NCBI GenBank assembly: GCA_013368375.1
Contig: JAACJP010000008.1
Coordinates: 372,001 to 436,000, forward strand
Direction: 5' to 3'
Length of the DNA: 64,000 bases
Source of the DNA: Tricholomella constricta
Lineage: Eukaryota > Basidiomycota > Agaricomycetes > Agaricales > Lyophyllaceae
Shown here: piece by piece, positions 48,301-58,989 of the stretch
Numbering within the stretch: position 1 is the first letter of the stretch
Layout: each line of letters begins with the position of its first letter
Notes under the pieces: generated by a model
What the model was told of the DNA's origin: nothing
Databases searched by the model: none
The model's input: only the letters and a program-made list of their open reading frames with translations
Position numbers and translations under genes: made by a program

Positions 48301-50164
48301 TATCGCTATGATTATTCCCTATCGCTAAGTAGATCTCGGTTGATCTCGTTGCACCCTTTCAGAGGGGGGATGAAGCCTCGGATTTCACCTCTGGAGGTTG
48401 GACCTCTTGGCATCGCGTCGTACGACGGCCTCGGAGCCCTCTGAGCCTTTGAATACACGTTCTCTCTCCTGCGGCGATGATCAGGCTCAGCGCTCAGCGA
48501 TCGGACTCGGGCGCACTTACCACATGCATCTGTATTTTTTTGTGATTTGTGATTCTACCACCGATCTTTTGCGTCTCCCTCTGGTCGGATCATCAATTCG
48601 AGTAGTGATACTTGATCTTTCCACCTATAAACTCTCGGGTATGTTTGCCCGAGCGATGCGAAAGTCTGGTGAAGTATAAGGTATTCGGGTACATCGAGCG
48701 CGACAGTCCAGGTACGAATGTACGCTCACTTATCGAGATTAAAGCCTCGCGGGATCTCTGTGGCTGGATATATCAGGCATGGAAATCGTCGATAAGCCTC
48801 CACAACAACAATCACGATCTGAATTTCAAATCAAAGAGTATCATATGCGTCGATTGCTTTAGGCTCTATTATAGTAATAGCAGGTCAGTGTTAGGAGCAC
48901 AACTGGATGCTTGGCTTGCTCTGCTTGACCTTCAATTCAATCAGAATGCACTCGTTTCATCGTCCCTGGCAGTAACAGTAAAGTTCTTACTCGCAACCCA
49001 CGACACACCGCCATACAACTCCAGTTTCAAACATATCATCACTCAATCGTCCACGATACTGCGCCACCGACGGAAAACCAACGCGATGTCGCCTCTGTCG
49101 ATTCTTCAATCGAGATGTGCTTATATTCTTAACCTAGCCGTCGCCCCCGAATTTTATGTTGGGTTGCCTGCGCAGACGAGTCCGCGCTTTCAAGACATTT
49201 ACGCGGACATCATTGAGTAGATTCACTACACGCGTTACCGATTTAATATGCGTCTATCTACGCAGTACGTTGGCGTATTTAGGCGCTACGAGCCGGCGGA
49301 GTGGGAGAGGGGGCCTCGTGGCTCGCTGCTTATCTCCCTGGTCTTGGCTCCCTCATGCATCGCGCAAGCCTGCCAAGGTCTTTCACACTTTTGTCATTTA
49401 GGGTTTCCCGACGTTGTTGCGCCTTACCCGTTGTACAGGCACTACTTCATCCATACTTGAGCCTGGACTCCGACCAGTTACCGATACTTGCTCGACTTGC
49501 CGTGTTCCTGTAGATCCTTAATGGGCGCTTGACTCCTCGGACGTGACAGATAATGTCTGCTGGCGTTATATTGGTTTGACAAGGACAATGACAGTGGAGC
49601 CAACACACCGGTGACCCTCGACAGACCGACAGTCCTCGTACGCGTGCGCACGGTGTTGCAATGGGTGCCCGCTATGGCCCGCTGCTGGCGGTAATATATA
49701 ATCGCCCTATTGATGTTCTATCTCAGTTGCCGGACTTGCGCGACTGGTTTGGAATTTAAGCTCGATACCTGTTGCTAGCTCGAATTGTTAACAAGTCGAG
49801 TTCGACCGGTTCTTTCAAGTCAAGTTTGGCTTTAAGAGTTAGAGTGCATGCAAAGGCGCCGGATCAGGAGATACCGATCACCTGTAGGAGAGCGCCTCAG
49901 TATGGCTGCAGCGGCACAAGCACAAGCAGAGAGGAATAATGTCAATACAGCTACTATAGAAGCCTCATCAACATCAAGTTGAAAGCATACGGTTGTGTAG
50001 ACAAAACACGGCAATGCGGTAGAATAGTACATACATTTACAGGACATCGTGAAGAGGGGGGACACGAAGCGAGTGGCTTCCCGCGCCGCCTCTATAGGTA
50101 AACAACAGGCCGCCGTGCGATAGCGTGGCGGTACGATACGTGGGGTATGATAGTGTAGTAAAAA
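45373..50164. other. 4.8-kb gene-poor region between convergent genes
   Basis: No family is recognised on either strand, in a window where most gaps are under 700 bp. A 202-codon frame without an early ATG lies on the plus strand (48612-49220; contains LDAWLALLDLQFNQNALVSS), and shorter frames lie on the minus strand near 46.9-47.8 kb. A GC-rich palindromic stretch (GGCGCCCCACCGGCGCC) is at about 46170. A tRNA-like T-arm at about 47850 lacks an acceptor stem. Long UTRs, non-coding RNAs or decayed genes are possible. Confidence 0.4.
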
Positions 50165-50464
50165 GGGATAGCCTGTTTTTGACGTCTGGGTATGGGCATA
50201 GATAGTGGGATGGACGTGTTTTCGCGTAGCAAGTTATAGTCGATGTCGTTCGTAAGATCGCGTGGACTTCAACAGTGCGGGGCGCGCGGGATAGCTGGAT
50301 ATAATATCTGGGTACGGGGAATTGATAGTATGTGCGAGTGCGGATGTGTTAATTATCTTCGAGATGGTGTATGTGAGTAGATTGGGCGTTTTCTTTTGAA
50401 CTTGACAGATTACAGTCAACGTCGATTCTAAAAGCGCATGGCTTCAGCAGTGGGGGGCGCGTCG
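50165..50464. repeat. Imperfect tandem duplication covering the P450 3' end
   Basis: Copy 1 (50165-50287) and copy 2 (50288-50464) both begin GGGATAGC, share TCTGGGTA and then a long similar end (TTATAGTCGATGTCG... versus TTACAGTCAACGTCG..., finishing GTGCGGGGCGCG / GTGGGGGGCGCG). The P450 stop codon lies in copy 2. Divergence suggests an old event. Confidence 0.55.
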
Positions 50465-53114
50465 AACACGCAGCGGCATCTGATTGCCGAGGTGTGGTTC
50501 GGATTTAACAAAGGGACGGGTGACGACACTAGATTGGGGGCAAATTTTCGTCAGTACGTGTATGTGGTTCTGGCTTCGGTTGAAGGAAGGGGACATCACG
50601 GAATGGAAAAGATGAAGATGAAACGTGAAAGACGGAAGATGATATCGAGTTGGTAAGAGCATGAATTTGTAAGTGTGAGGATGTATGCACATGCATACGC
50701 GGGCCCGTAGCACCGACACCGGTATCCCATAGGCGTCTATAGCTCGTGGATGAGGGAGATGGAAATGAGGAAACAGAACAGATGGCGTCGGCGATGGAGA
50801 AGGCACAAGGCGGAGAGACCGGGATAGTGGTATGATGGAAGCCAGGACGCGGGTATCTGGGCCACCGGAACCGGGCATGACGGGGATGGGATGGGTGGGC
50901 GTGCTGGAATGATTACTCGGAACGGTACAATCAAAAGCCCACGCAACGGAAAACCCAACACGATCGAAGAACCGGAAAAACTCCAACACTCACTTGATAC
51001 GCTTCTCGATGACCATATCCTCATCCATCCAGAACTCCATGTCCTTCACGAGGGTATACAGAAAGATCTTGATCCTGCGAGCACGCGGAGAATCAGATAC
51101 AAGGAACAGGGAGGACTGCGTGGACGGGATGAAAACCGAACAAGGATAACAACGCGAGCCGTAAGTACCTATCAAAGCAAGCTCGACTCACTCGATCAGT
51201 GCAAACCGCCACCCAATACACGCGCGGTTTCCCGCCCCTACACTCCCGTTTCCATTGAGGAATGTCAACGTGCCACCGAGCAGCCCCGGGATGCTGCGCG
51301 CACCAGCAGGCAGGCCCGCCCAACGTTCAGGCCTGTCAGTGTAAAGCACAAGTCCATAAGCCATAATCTACGGGACGCCTTCAGCGATAGACGCACCGAA
51401 ACTCCCCTGCATCCTCCCCCCATAGCCTCCGGCACCGGTTGACCGCCTGTATCGGGATCGATATGATATCTCCCTCCGCGACGCGCACGCTCCAGCGCTC
51501 GCCGCTGCCCACCTTCTCACGCGCTGCCTCTGCAGCTTCAGAACGCGTACTCGGCGGGCCTACAGGCACCGACAGCGGAATGTCGTCGCCCCCGGGTCGC
51601 ATGCACACCCGCATTGTGGACGTCACGGGCGAGTGCAATCGCAGGGCCTCGCGCACGACCCAGTCAAGATACTCGCAGCCCTGCAGCCGCGCTGCCAAGT
51701 CCTGCTCCTGCGCTTGCTGATGTCCACTCTTCTGGCCCGCCTTCTCCTCCTCCATTTCCGCTTCCTGATCGTGCGCGCGGTCCCCCGTCGCTCCGTATCC
51801 CAAAGCGATGGAGCGCAGCGCAGCGCGCAGCTTGGTTTGCACGTGCGGTGCGCGCGCCAGAGCGTAGAGGCACCATGTGAGCGCGGATGCGGTGGTTTCG
51901 TGCCCTGCGGCAATAAAAGTCGAGATCTGGCAAAGGACCTCGCGGGTACTCATGCTCGTCTGAGTTTGCGCTGTGTAGGGGGAAAGAGGGGAAGATGGAG
52001 AAGAGGGGGCTGAGTTGGCTAGATTGGAGCGCACTGTAGTGAAAGGAAATGTTAGTCGATCAGTGCGTGGAAGGAGGACACGGGACGCACTAAGGAGACT
52101 CAAGAGGTCGCGTCCAGCACGTGAGGTGGTTTTGTGCGAGGACTCGGTAAGGATCTCAGTGCGTTTCTGGTTGATGAGGTCGATGCCAATGCGGTCCATA
52201 GTCGCGTGTGCTTGGATCATGGCAGCGTTGTTCCTGCGCTGTAAATCCACGAGTGGGTTGTAGGGGAAGGAAAGGTGGGGGGGAAGACTCACGAAGCGGC
52301 GTAGGATGGGGAACCAGACCTGCAGGATGGTGATGACACGAAACTTGCGGGCGGTGGAGAAGATGACGGCAAAGGCGGTGGCAAGTTCGTTGTCTGTCGA
52401 AGGGGAGGAGAGAGAGTTGAAGTGGTATCCGAAGCCTGGCAAGAGGATGAGGTCGCGAGAAAAAGGGGAACGGGGGGCGGACCTGCTTCGCCAATGACAT
52501 CGAGAGTGGCGCGGGCGAGCCAGCTGAGGGCGTCGATGCGGGGTGGGGTGTGCTGGTGTCCATCTGCTTGTTTAAGCCATATGTCGCGCAGCTGATGGAG
52601 AGTAAGAAACTAAGCTTGAATGAGATTAACGGCGTGCCTGGGTTGCCTTGTCCCAGAAGACCGGGGTCAAGCTTGCGAGATGTAGTTTTGAAAAGGCTGG
52701 GCCGAGGATGCGACGCTGACGTCTATGCTGGTCGCCTTCAACGGTAAGCAGGCCGTCGTGGCCGGCAGCCATGCTGGCGAGACTGTCACGGACAAAGTCA
52801 GGCTTGGGGTACTGGTAAGCATGTGCGAGGACATGTGCCAGGGCAACGGGATCGGTGGTCATGAGACGGGGACCGCCGATGAAGCCGCGGTAGACAAAGG
52901 TGGGACCATAGGTGTCCTGCCAAGTGGCGATGAGATTTGTGTTCTCCTGGTCGTGCATCTCTGCGAGGTTGCCAATGAAGAAGGAGGGGCATGGTGGGCC
53001 GGGGAGGTTGCGGAGCGGGGATGAGCGCTGGCGGAGGAGAAGGCGGGCGAGAGGTACGATGAAGAAGACAGCGAGGAGAAGGAGGGCGGCGGCGGAGAGG
53101 ACTGGGAGGAGCAT
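50444..53114 (-). CDS. Cytochrome P450 monooxygenase
   Basis: The N-terminus MLLPVLSAAALLLLAVFFIV is an ER anchor, followed by the hinge LRNLPGPPCPSFFIGNL. The C-helix has GDQHRRQRRILGPAF, the I-helix IAAGHETTASALTW, the K-helix REALRLH (ExxR). The heme loop reads SVGAGNRACIGWRFAL, with the cysteine ligand, but Val replaces the Phe of FxxGxRxCxG. A Gln/Glu-rich insert precedes the K-helix (HDQEAEMEEEKAGQKSGHQQ). The last exon, VVTRPFVKSEPHLGNQMPLR, is reached through a 465-nt intron (50529-50993), far longer than any other here. The plan matches the large basidiomycete P450 families (CYP5150-like in style); I do not assign a family or substrate. It shares a 108-bp promoter with the methyltransferase at 53223. 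Confidence 0.85.
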
Positions 53115-53222
53115 GGGAGGCGGAGCACGCAACGTCGAGCATCGCAGTGTTATAAACGGAGACCGAGCTCCGAGCTGCCCGATGTCGGGTCCTTGAGTTC
53201 GGCTCGAGTCCGGCCCGAGACT
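53115..53222. promoter_or_regulatory. Compact bidirectional promoter, P450 / METTL25-like
   Basis: Only 108 bp separate the two opposed ATGs. GTTATAAACGG at about 53151 is TATA-like. Coordinated transcription of the two genes is possible. Confidence 0.5.
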
Positions 53223-54485
53223 ATGCTCTCCGACATTCACGACCTGCTCGGACAAGAGCTCGTTCAGCAGCTGCTCGCTGTTCACCCCAACGACCCCCAG
53301 GCCGATGACATTACCGGCTGGCCACACTGGCGGGCCATCCTCAATGCCGAGACCCCCGCGCACCCGCTGTTGACGGCGATCCGGACCAACCAACTACCGC
53401 GCACACCTATCGCCCTTGATGTCTCCATTTCTCAGTCGCCATTCGGCATGTCGCCCAAGAAGCACCACGAGGTCTCGCGCATGACCCAGTTCATCGCCGA
53501 TCTCGCAGCCACGCGCGGACTGCACGATCTGCGCATCGTCGATGTCGGAGCGGGCCAGGGCTATCTCACCCGCGCCCTTCACGCCCACTTTCGGTCCCAC
53601 ACCCTCGCCCTCGACAACGACCATGCCCAGACGCACGGTGCTCAGGCCCGCAGCGGTCCGAGGATCCCCGGCCTCACCCACCGCACCATCCATCTCACCC
53701 CCGCCACCCTCGTCGCCGCCATTGACGACTGGATACCTACTACGTCCCCAACCACCGTCCCCGCCCCCGTCCTCCTCGTTGCTCTCCACGCCTGCGGTTC
53801 CCTTACCCCCGACCTCTTCCGCGCCGTCCTCGGCCTCTCCCCAACCCATTCTTGGCGCCCCGCTGCAGTCGTCGCCGTCGGCTGCTGTTACAACCTCATT
53901 GAGCCCTCTCGCGACTTTCCCCTCTCCACCTATCTCCGCCTCCATCCTCTCCCCCAACCTCTACCCGCTTCCGCCTATCAAATGGCCGCCCAGATCCCCG
54001 ACCACTGGCACGACTCTCCCGCCCATCTCGCCCGCGCCCAACTCGCCCTCCGCAAAGTCGTCTGGCGTGCCCTCCTCGGCCGCCTCTACGCCTGCATTAC
54101 ACATACCGAAAACGTAACCGACACCGGCAGCACCCCCACCATGCGCCGCCTCGGCCGCCTCCACCACTCCGCGTACGACTCCTGGCCCGCCTTTCTTGCC
54201 CAAGCAGGCAAACGCGTCGGCGTCGACTTCCTTTCCGCGTCGGACCATCCCCCGGACCCAGACCTTCAAGCCCGCCTCGAGTCCCTTCACGTCCTCCGCT
54301 GTCTCCTCGGCCCTGCCGTGGAGAGCTACATTGTCCTCGACCGCGTTGCCTGGATCCGTGAGGAACTCGCAATGTCTAAAGCCCTAGAAGGTTACTCGAT
54401 CGATGCTGTTAATCTGTTCGACCAGGCAACCGGCAGCGGTCGCAATATCGCGTTGATACTTGCGCCGCCCCCGCAAATCGTGTAG
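53223..54485 (+). CDS. METTL25/RRNAD1-like methyltransferase-domain protein
   Basis: One intronless exon of 420 residues, starting MLSDIHDLLGQELVQQLLAV. Hallmarks are FGMSPKKHHEVSRM, the SAM motif IVDVGAGQGYLTRALHAHF, LLVALHACGSLTPDLFRAVL, and VVAVGCCYNLIEPS. The MSPKKxHE and GCCYN strings are diagnostic of the METTL25/RRNAD1 (Methyltransf_32) family; some members are linked to rRNA or translation, but activity is not settled. The usual length for the fungal form is similar. The frame is very GC- and C3-rich compared with neighbours and has no intron, unlike every large gene here. The upstream open frame has no ATG before 53223. Confidence 0.82.
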   Translation: MLSDIHDLLGQELVQQLLAVHPNDPQADDITGWPHWRAILNAETPAHPLLTAIRTNQLPRTPIALDVSISQSPFGMSPKKHHEVSRMTQFIADLAATRGLHDLRIVDVGAGQGYLTRALHAHFRSHTLALDNDHAQTHGAQARSGPRIPGLTHRTIHLTPATLVAAIDDWIPTTSPTTVPAPVLLVALHACGSLTPDLFRAVLGLSPTHSWRPAAVVAVGCCYNLIEPSRDFPLSTYLRLHPLPQPLPASAYQMAAQIPDHWHDSPAHLARAQLALRKVVWRALLGRLYACITHTENVTDTGSTPTMRRLGRLHHSAYDSWPAFLAQAGKRVGVDFLSASDHPPDPDLQARLESLHVLRCLLGPAVESYIVLDRVAWIREELAMSKALEGYSIDAVNLFDQATGSGRNIALILAPPPQIV

Positions 54486-54886
54486 ACGTTTTCTATACCG
54501 TGTTATTTCGTTACTTGGCGATGCATGTGTACCCCCGCGCGAGCGAGCCTGTTTGCCGTTCCGCTACTTACCCGTGGCCCGCAACGGACGCGGCGATCAG
54601 ACTCGGTGGAATAGGATCCTGAAGGTGCAAACCCAGGCCTGTCGATGGATCCTAACACACGGGCCCACTCTCCCGTTGGTGTTCACGACCTTGACGGTAC
54701 CTGCCAACCATGTGCAAGGCCAAGAGGTGGCGTCGGCGCCCCCAACGTCGGTGTCGCCTTCAGTGTTTTAGTCATGGACAGATCTGTGTTGTAATTAGAT
54801 GTTAAATACTATCTACATGGCCACCCGGGCCTTACATACTGTAATGCTGAATTTAGAGCCTCGCTGCCAAGCAGGATCAGACCTCC
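54486..54886. other. Convergent intergenic region, nothing recognised
   Basis: About 400 bp of 3' flank between the METTL25-like gene (+) and a DUF6534 gene (-). No repeat or RNA gene is visible. Confidence 0.5.
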
Positions 54887-56676
54887 CTACACCTTTGAAT
54901 TCGCTTCAGGGACCCAGCCCTCTGCGACCGACCGCGACTCCAGCCCATCGTCGTCGTCGTCAAACGTGGCGGGTAGGTGTTTCTTGGCGACCTCAAAGAA
55001 CGGCGACGTGGGTGGATCATTGTCAATGACGTGTGCATCCGAGTAGACTTCCGTCCGGATGTGCAGCTGGACGCTTGTCTTCGTCGACGCCTGCGGGAAC
55101 CGCTTCAAGTTTTCGAGTTCCCATATGCCACTGGTATCGGTCTGTTGCACGTGGTGAGAATTGAGGAGGAGACGGAGACCAAAGGCTGGGGTGGGCTTAC
55201 CCTTGATCCGTTGACGAGTTCGCGAAGGGTGTGGCGCACGAGCAGAGTGTCCATGAGTGTCTGATGCCGGCCAACGTTGCTTTTAGCTCAAGGGTGATAC
55301 CAAAATACTAAAATCCACACACGTTTGAATATACGCGGCCAACCGGAAAACCAAAGACCGTAGAGAGATGTGAAGTCGGGAATTTGAGGAAGAGAACGAG
55401 GGAAACCATGGTGAAGAGACCGGTGAAAAGTCCTGCAGGGATGTAGAGTATCGTCGAAAAGGAAGTTGCTTACATTCATGGTAGTAATCTCACCAGTCTG
55501 AACGGACGCGCGAATGAGCCGCTTAATGATCGTGTCGGACGTGTGAAATCCAGTACGTGATCGAGAAAGGATGTAACACAACACGCCTCGAGTTGCAAGC
55601 ATCAGGACCGTAGCATGCACTCAGATAGAGAAAAGGCCGAGAGTCACTCACCGGTGATCAGGGAGTCTACGCATACTTCGAGGCACAACCAGGCCGTCAA
55701 CACGAACTTCAAGTCGGCGGCATGGGTTATACTGTGACCGGGTAAGAGTGGACTAAGCGGGGCGGGTGCATGAAAATATGATGAGGCACGAACATTTTAA
55801 GATTAAAGGCAGATCCGCTCAATATCCCAAGAACCAAGCATGTGAGAGACAGAAAAATGATGATGCAGTAACCAATTTTATTTCTAGTGAGCCGGAAGAT
55901 TCTAGAAGGTGGCGAATAGGTTCTCAGCAGCAACACTTCGTCCATGTCGTAGTTAGATGCACCTGTACCCCAAAAACATCTGTGCCAAAAACGCAGCAAT
56001 CGCAGTAGTAAGCGCAACCGTACGGTATGGCCAGGTATGGGCTACAAAAATGTGTTGGCTATCAGACTGGACTTTCGAAACACATACCATGAAGTGCCAT
56101 CGGATCGTTGAATTTTTGTGCTCTTCACCGACAACATGATCAGCTAAACGATAAAGGAGAGGAAAGGAACGCTCACGCATAAACCCATATCATGTAAACA
56201 ATCCTTCCAGTCGCGTAGAATCAGTACTTTCAAGAATCGACCCGAAGAAGATATGCCCACGACGTGCTATGAAACGTGTCCAAGCAGAAAAAGGAGAAAA
56301 CAAGCGCCCTAAGGGAGAAATCAATTGAGGCTGATTTGCAAAGCGCCAAGGATATAACACCGAACGAACCGTATCCAGAGCGGATCGTTGAACTCTGCAT
56401 GATATTAGTGGTTTCCGAGAATAGAGAAACGTAGTGTATGCAAGGCTCACTCGTGTAGTGGTAGGCGATATATTGGAAGGACACAATTCCATAGAAATAG
56501 GTGTTCACTGATAGGGAAAAGAATCAGGCGACTTCGATGAGATGATCGTCGAAAGTTGAATGACGAACGGAATACACCCAGTAAGAGCGCGCCTGCCGAA
56601 TGAGTCGTTCAGCACAGATACTCGCCATAAGCTTGAACCAGATATAGTCACCAAGGCTTGCATCAAGAGAGCCCAT
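54887..56676 (-). CDS. DUF6534 multi-pass membrane protein
   Basis: The first exon gives MGSLDASL, then GALLLGVF and NTYFYGIVSFQYIAYHYTS, the same exon cuts and residues as in the other two copies in this window. It continues ALVFSFFCLDTFHSTSWAYL, HTWPYRTVALTTAIAAFLAQ, MFLGYR, and the family signature LSRSRTGFHTSDTIIKRLIR. The C-terminal part is TLMDTLLVRHTLRELV, then GIWELENLKRFPQAS and SVQLHIRTEVYSD, with a highly acidic run near the end. Seven or so hydrophobic segments are expected. Some introns in the middle (about 55970-56170) have ambiguous edges, so I cannot vouch for every junction. Function of the family is unknown; tandem neighbour to 57289-58989. Confidence 0.72.
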
Positions 56677-57288
56677 AGGGAAAGTGGGAGGACAAATTTG
56701 CCAGTGGGAGAACTCGGAGAGGAGCCAGCGAGTGGACCCGGGAATCCAGGTCTTTACTGAGTCCACCTTTAAAATATGCGACGCGTCGCCCTTCGGCTAC
56801 AGTCGTAGGTGGACCCTTTGCCAGGTAGGCATTGGGTAGGCAACACGCGTTTGACCGAAAATAGGAACGTAGAACGCCAAGGTCCGGACCTTTGACCTTC
56901 AAAATTGGCCCTAATTTAGGCGCACAGAAACGTTGAGTATCCTGTAGTTTTGGCCCCCCCGGTGCGACTGGGGCAGCGAATGAGTAATAGTCAGGATAAG
57001 AGGCAACCCTTGATAGTGGCGCTCATAACTATGTCAAACTTTCACACACTTACTTTGATCCTGAGAGTATGAAAACAATCGAGCCACATCTCATCCTTTT
57101 GCGCATGCATGAGTAGGAGCGGAAGTAAATGCTCGACAGCAGGCGCGAACTGGACTCATCGAACTCGCGAGAGGGACTGTAAAAAATATGATTGGTACAA
57201 TTATGTAGTTTATAAGTTCAATAGCAGTAAGCAGCATTATCATGACGTCGACATCAACTAGCGAACGATCATTACGGTCAAGTGGATG
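56677..57288. other. Spacer between tandem DUF6534 genes
   Basis: About 610 bp that must contain the promoter of the 54887-56676 gene and the 3' end of its neighbour. A run of seven C residues is near 56955. No gene is recognised. Confidence 0.45.
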
Positions 57289-58989
57289 TCACGGCACCAG
57301 TATGTACCCTATGACCTCGGAGATGTGGGGATGACGAGGCATGAAGTGTCCCTTAGGGGAGAGATCATCGACTCCACTTACGTCCATGGACGCAAAACGC
57401 ACCGTGGAGGTTGTCATTGGAGGTCGGTAGCCTAGGTCATCCATTTCCCAAATACCACCCAAATTATCCTAAAGTAGCGAGGTGATTGAGACCATGTTTA
57501 ATGCAAGGAAACCAAAAATCGACTTACCTTGCCTCCGCAAGTTCAGAATTTTTCTCAGGCTGTGGCGCACAAGAAGGGTATCCATAATGGTCTGTAGCAG
57601 AGTATTTCAGCCAGAGAAGGGAAACGAATTCTTAAGAGCTGACAATGGTATACATCCGACCAGATGGAAAGCCAGGCAAAGAAAAGTAGTGCGCTGTCGG
57701 ATACTTCAAGTAAAGGACAAGGGAGAGCACGGTGAAGATCACTGTAAAAAATCCTGGAAGCTTTCAGTCATGGATAAATGATCTGAGGCGAGTAAAGAAG
57801 AACCGCATACCGGTCTGAATCGATGCATGCATCAGACGATTGTTTTTAATGTATTTATGAAACCCCGTCCTTGACCGCGAGAGGATCGTAACTAACGCGC
57901 CTTCGAAAAGTGCTGTTAGAATATTCACATCAGCGGTCGTGGCTCAAATGCTCACCAGTAATCGTTGTGTCGATCGCATACTCGAGGCATAACCAGATTA
58001 TAGTGGGCAATCTGAGGGTGCTGGCTTTGTCCATTCTGCAAGTAAACTCAACTGACCTGGACACGCAGTCTGTGTAAAAGCGAAGCACACATACGAATCG
58101 AGTCGGGAAACGGTCACTCCTGTTATGACTCCAAAGGCCCATGACACGAGAGCGACCAACAGGATCACTATGCAAAGCGCAATGCCAGCTCTGTTCATCG
58201 TGAGTCGGTATAATCTAGTAACGAAACGGTGTCATGCTTGGAGGAAACGGCTCCTGGATGATATTACATACCTGTCTGTCAAGAACATTTGCACCAGAAT
58301 AGCGATAGTCGAGAGGATAAAAGCGGACATACTGCACGGCCGCATGGATTCTGCGTTGAAGGCAAATTGGAGGTCAGTCGGAGCCGCCTATAAGTTGTAG
58401 CATAGGGCATTGACCGATAGGCTTTAGTGGATGATTGAAATGTTTTGCCGTTGTTTGAGAGTTGAGTAGAGCGAAACACACAAGTAAACACACCTATACA
58501 GCCATCCCGTGTATGTAGCGCTTAGGCACAAGGTGAGTGTTTCGGACGGCCGGATTTGAAAAAAGAAAGACCCTCACGCCGCTGTGTGAATTGTATCTAA
58601 CATGAACAACGCCCAGACGAGTGCCCTGGAAGTTCGCGGTTTGGATGCCCAGATATGAGTCGGATATCAGGGTCATGGCACACCTAATTCTCCATGGGTC
58701 GTCGAATTCTACCATGGCAAAAACATCAATGAGCGTTCATGCTGAGGGCGAAGGGAAAGTTAAATCTCACTCGTGTTGTGAAAGGAAAAGTATTGGAATG
58801 TCAAACAAATACATGTTCACTGGAGCCCATGGGGTGAGCGACGAGCAGAAACCGTGCGAGTTCACCAGGAGTTCACGCACAGAACACGCCAAACATCAGG
58901 GCGCCTATAAATCATGGCAATTGTCAAGCATTGCACAGAAATGAAGAGATCCAGATAATCTCACCAACACCATAATTCCCTTGTCCCAT
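57289..58989 (-). pseudogene. DUF6534 gene copy with a frameshift in exon 3
   Basis: Exons read MGQGNYGV, GALMFGVF, then NMYLF followed, after an apparent loss of 8 nt at about 58800, by TFQYFSFHNT in another frame. The paralogues have NTFLYGLVTFQY and NTYFYGIVSFQY at this point, so the Gly-x-Val codons are missing and the frame is broken. Later exons look intact: FDDPWRIRALVWALFMLDTI, MNRAGIALCIVILLVALVSW, IWLCLEYAIDTTIT, ILSRSRTGFHK and TIMDTLLVRHSLRKIL, with a stop at 57289. Clean downstream exons suggest recent loss, or a different splice choice that skips the lesion. Confidence 0.65.

Noticed and set aside
53193..53222. Ten-codon N-terminal extension of the METTL25-like protein
   Set aside because: The upstream codon is TTG; a eukaryotic start there is unlikely, so ATG 53223 was used.
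50444..54485. P450 plus methyltransferase as a biosynthetic gene cluster
   Set aside because: The methyltransferase is of the METTL25/RRNAD1 type, not a small-molecule enzyme, and no synthase, transporter or regulator is adjacent.
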